DNA of 64,000 nt from positions 88,183,150-88,247,149 of the forward strand of contig JAVIAB010000156.1 of NCBI GenBank assembly GCA_032433765.1, in the 5' to 3' direction. The translations under genes were made by a program, and so were the position numbers. The stretch is from Megaustenia siamemsis. Its lineage: Eukaryota; Mollusca; Gastropoda; Stylommatophora; Ariophantidae. Below are positions 60,982 to 64,000 of this stretch, in pieces; the first letter of the stretch is position 1, and the number at the start of each line of letters is the position of its first letter. The notes under the pieces are model-generated. The model was not told where the DNA came from. It was given only the letters and a program-made list of their open reading frames with translations, and did no database searches.

Positions 60982-61204
60982 GTCAGTCTGAACAATCTTC
61001 TTTAATGTTTGCTTTGTCATGTTGTAAGGGGTTAGATTGCTCTGTCGACATTGTGTGCATCAAATGGAGGCCTAGCTTCAGTTTTGTTTTAATAATATTT
61101 CTTGACGCATGCATGCCGACCTTAAGCTCAACTCTGACTTGTCGCTGACTCATGGAGATCCTGTCGATGGACACAATACTACAGCTACCTGGAAGTTTGT
61201 TCAT

Positions 61205-61315
61205 AATGAGTTGCGTACCTTTGTTCAACATGCAATACATTTACTGGATCAGTGTGAGTGGATGCGTACCTTTGTTCAACATGCAATACATTTACTGGAT
61301 CAGTGTGAGTGGACA
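61205..61315. repeat. 48-bp direct duplication
   Basis: gcgtacctttgttcaacatg plus caatacatttactggatcag and tgtgagtg occur twice in a row just ahead of the next array. Confidence 0.85.
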
Positions 61316-61329
61316 CGGTTGCTGGGATG

Positions 61330-62565
61330 TAGCAAATATAGGAATGTCCTGCTTGTGTTGATGCCAATGTTGTAAATATGGGAATGTCCCGCTTGTATTG
61401 ATGCCAATGTTACAAATATGGGAATGTCCCGCTTGTGTTGATGCCAATGTTGTAAATATGGGAATGTCCTGCTTGTGTTGATGCCAATGTTGTAAATATG
61501 GGAATGTCCTGCTTGTGTTGATGCCAATGTAGCAAATATGGGAATGTCCTGCTTGTGTTGATGCCAATGTTGTAAATATGGGAATATCCTGCTTGTGTTG
61601 ATGCCAATGTTGTAAATATGGGAATGTCCTGCTTGTGTTGATGCCAATGTTGTAAATATGGGAATGTCCTGCTTGTGTTGATGCCAATGTAGCAAATATG
61701 GGAATGTCCTGCTTGTGTTGATGCCAATGTAGCAAATATGGGAATGTCCTGCTTGTGTTGATGCCAATGTTGTAAATATGGGAATGTCCTGCTTGTGTTG
61801 ATACCAATGTAGCAAATATGGGAATGTCCCACTTGTGTTGATGTGAATGTAGCAAATATGGGAATGTCCCGCTTGTGTTGATGTGAATGTAGCAAATATG
61901 GGAATGTCCTGCTTGTGTTGATACCAATGTAGCAAATATGGGAATGTCCTACTTGTGTTGATGTGAATGTAGCAAATATGGGAATGTCCCGCTTGTGTTG
62001 ATGTGAATATAGCAAATATGGGAATGTCCCGCTTGTGTTGATGTGAATGTAGGAAATATGGGAATGTCCCGCTTGTGTTGATGCCAATGTAGCAAATATG
62101 GGAATGTCCTGCTTGTGTTGATGCCAATGTAGCAAATATGGGAATGTCCCACTTGTGTTGATGCCAATGTTGTAAATATGGGAATATCCCACTTGTGTTG
62201 ATGCCAATGTAGCAAATATGGGAATGTCCCACTTGTGTTGATGTGAATGTAGCAAATATGGGAATGTCCCACTTGTGTTGATGTGAATGTAGCAAATATG
62301 GGAATGTCCTGCTTGTGTTGATGCCAATGTTGTAAATATGGGAATGTCCTGCTTGTGTTGATGCCAATGTTGTAAATATGGGAATGTCCTGCTTGTGTTG
62401 ATGCCAATGTTGTAAATATGGGAATGTCCTGCTTGTGTTGATGCCAATGTAGCAAATATGGGAATGTCCTGCTTATGTTGATGCCAATGTAGCAAATATG
62501 GGAATATCCCACTTGTGTTGATGTGAATGTAGCAAATATGGGAATGTCCCACTTGTGTTGATGCC
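61330..62565. repeat. 40-bp minisatellite, about 31 copies
   Basis: Unit ggaatgtcctgcttgtgttg plus atgccaatgttgtaaatatg, with cc/ct, tagca/ttgta and atgtgaatg variants. Long - strand frames (GINTSRTFPYLLHWHQHKQD, up to 380 codons) are repeat artefacts. Confidence 0.95.
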
Positions 62566-62779
62566 GGTTTACACTAAATGGAGTGAGAGTCATTCTTGCC
62601 AATATTCGAGTCAGGCTTACCTAGACAATGTGTGTCATGTGATGCCACAGAGACATATAAGACAGGAAGACTCAAGGAGAATGACATGTCCAACTGAAGT
62701 GCCATGTACAGAATATAAGTGTACAGCAGAGTAGTCTTCTGATATGTGTACTGCATACACAAGTACAGCAGAGCAAACA

Positions 62780-62965
62780 TTTTAACTTATAGATCAACAT
62801 GAAAGATCAAAAGTACAATAATAAAATCAACTTTGTATCTTCTAGATCGACAAGAAAGATAGAAAGTTCAGTAATAAAATCAACTTTGTATCTTATAGAT
62901 CGACATGAAAGATCAGAGTACAACAAGATAATCAAGATTGTAACTTTCAGATCTGATCAGAGGTA
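62780..62965. repeat. About 62-bp repeat, 3 degenerate copies
   Basis: Words agatcgacatgaaagatcaa and aataaaatcaactttgtatc recur three times before exon 10. 62566-62780 is unique, nothing recognised. Confidence 0.75.
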
Positions 62966-63107
62966 CAGAAAAATGTAGCCAAAAATGCCTGAAAACAAAA
63001 CGAAGGTAACAGTAGTTTCTGTGCTTCAAGCTGAGCTCCCACCCATGTACTGCATTGAAGTGAAGAAACTTTGCAAACATGAGAAATGTTGTCTTGCTTC
63101 TCTACAG

Positions 63108-63215
63108 CTTCGAATTCACCATGAGATCACGGCTACCAGTGGCTACCATAAGAATGGGAGACACTACAACATGTACGACGACAGCATTGCCTGGCATGAT
63201 CATGACTTTCTGAAG
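63108..63215 (+). CDS. ADAM17: ADAM17-like exon 10: reprolysin domain
   Basis: Acceptor tctacag ends at 63107; donor gtaggt begins at 63216. Phase 0 at both ends, 36 codons (residues 273-308): LRIHHEITATSGYHKNG, then HYNMYDDS and ending HDFLK. HYNM is shared with ADAM17 in this region. The next exons, including the HExxH zinc site, are outside the window. Confidence 0.9.
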
Positions 63216-63244
63216 GTAGGTCTGTGATGTATCAATCTTAAGGA

Positions 63245-63400
63245 CAGCTCAAACTAGAAAACTGATTGTGACAATATCTACTGTAAGCAATTCTTTCAAA
63301 CTAGAAAACTGATTGTGACAATATCTACTGTAAGCAATTCTTTCAAACTAGAAAACTGATTGTGACAATATCTACTGTAAGCAATTCTTTCATGTGAAAC
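63245..63400. repeat. 47-bp repeat, 3 copies at the start of intron 10
   Basis: aaactagaaaactgattgtg plus acaatatctactgtaagcaa and ttctttc, three near-identical copies. Confidence 0.9.
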
Positions 63401-63544
63401 ATAATTGTCTCAGAGATTCAGCAAAATTAATTCTTGTGCCAAAAAAAAACATATTTTTTGTTCAATTTGCTGAAAATGTAGCATTTTATGTGGAAAATCT
63501 ATAAATCTAAACTAATAAAGATAACTTCATGTAATTTGATTATG

Positions 63545-63825
63545 CATGTAGAACAATACGGTATATCATTTCTGCATATAGAACATTATGTTATATCATT
63601 TCTACATATAGAACATTATGTTATATCATTTCTGTCTTCTAGAACATTACTTTATATCATTTCTGCCTCTAGAATGTTACGTTATATCATTTCTGCCTCT
63701 AGAACATTAAGTTATATAATTTGTACTTATAGAACATTGCGTTATATCATTTCTGCATATAAAACACTACATTATATCATTTCTGCCTATAGAACATTAC
63801 GTTATATAATTTCTGAACTAACAAC
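63545..63825. repeat. 30-bp minisatellite, about 9 degenerate copies
   Basis: Unit gaacattatgttatatcatt plus tctgcctcta. The last 175 bases of the window are A/T-rich with nothing recognised. Confidence 0.88.
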
Positions 63826-64000
63826 TTTAGGATTAGATCTATGGTTACCAAAATATGCTCATCTATGGGGAACAATAATAATTTTTGTTTAAAATTAATG
63901 GTAAAGGTAATCAAATATAACTTAAAAAATCATTAAGTTATTGATCTACAGCAGTGCTATATTCTTAAGTGTCTGCCAAATTTGGAGACAAAATATTAGT

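Larger units (their letters stand above)
7824..63215 (+). other. ADAM17: ADAM17/TACE-like gene, 5' part (10 exons, incomplete at 3' end)
   Basis: Ten exons with GT donors and AG acceptors join without any phase conflict into a 308-codon frame. The order matches ADAM17 (TACE), the membrane-anchored zinc protease that sheds cell-surface proteins: signal peptide (residues 1 to about 15), prodomain (16-207) with a cysteine switch at Cys174 (KPLCG), a furin-type site RSRR at 204-207, then the start of the reprolysin domain (NTCHILAVAD at 213-222, HYNM near 291). Family knowledge: the prodomain Cys holds the catalytic zinc until furin cleavage in the Golgi. The HExxH catalytic exon, disintegrin region, membrane span and tail are not in the window. 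NKT (133) and NHS (145) are N-glycosylation sequons. The match to ADAM17 was made from remembered family features; ADAM10 fits less well at the cysteine switch. Introns are almost wholly tandem repeats and transposons. A cDNA alignment would confirm the joins. Confidence 0.88.

Noticed and set aside
61292..62602. Overlapping - strand frames up to 380 codons (GINTSRTFPYLLHWHQHKQD)
   Set aside because: Artefact of the 40-bp repeat, open in three frames.

Overview
This is a stretch of a large, repeat-rich animal genome. Split genes with GT/AG introns, several LINE families with short-repeat 3' tails, a tRNA-derived SINE, a Penelope-like element and an LTR element all point to a metazoan. The LINE mixture, the SINE type and the very heavy minisatellite load suggest a lophotrochozoan, probably a mollusc; that is inference, not a species call.

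One protein-coding gene dominates the window. On the + strand, ten exons between 7824 and 63215 join in perfect phase into 308 codons (924 nt spread over 55.4 kb). They encode the signal peptide, the whole prodomain with its cysteine switch, the furin site and the start of the metalloprotease domain of an ADAM17/TACE-like sheddase. The zinc-binding catalytic motif and everything after it lie beyond the right edge.

Layout. 1-7.4 kb: a stack of nested LINEs upstream of the gene, comprising a long RTE-like LINE on the - strand (here called B) invaded by LINE A, LINE E, a SINE, an (AG)n-tailed element and LINE D, several with visible target-site duplications. 7.8 kb: first exon. Intron 1 (7.9-21.7 kb): minisatellites, an I-like LINE (C), a LINE D piece and a Penelope-like element with a GIY-YIG domain and a hammerhead-like motif. 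Intron 3 (23.6-35.4 kb): a LINE C copy with a long RT-RNase H frame running into a 7-kb array of a 33-bp unit. Intron 6 (37.1-44.6 kb): LINE fragments and a young LTR element with about 1.95-kb LTRs and only a Gag zinc-knuckle relic inside. Introns 7-9: long arrays of 26-52 bp units holding three probable solo LTRs. The window ends in intron 10.

The most unusual observation is at exon 8 (54364-54479), which encodes the furin site. The 35-bp array upstream of it is made of copies of that exon's own 3' splice site plus its first 12 coding bases. The 52-bp array downstream is made of copies of its last 8 coding bases plus its 5' splice site. The spliceosome therefore faces about 20 decoy acceptors on one side and about 30 decoy donors on the other. 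Other minisatellites here also grew out of local sequence: an 85-bp array and a 37-38-bp array are internal amplifications of LINE coding sequence. Apart from the ADAM17-like exons and decayed transposon frames, I see no other convincing genes; most long open frames are tandem repeats whose unit happens to lack stops.
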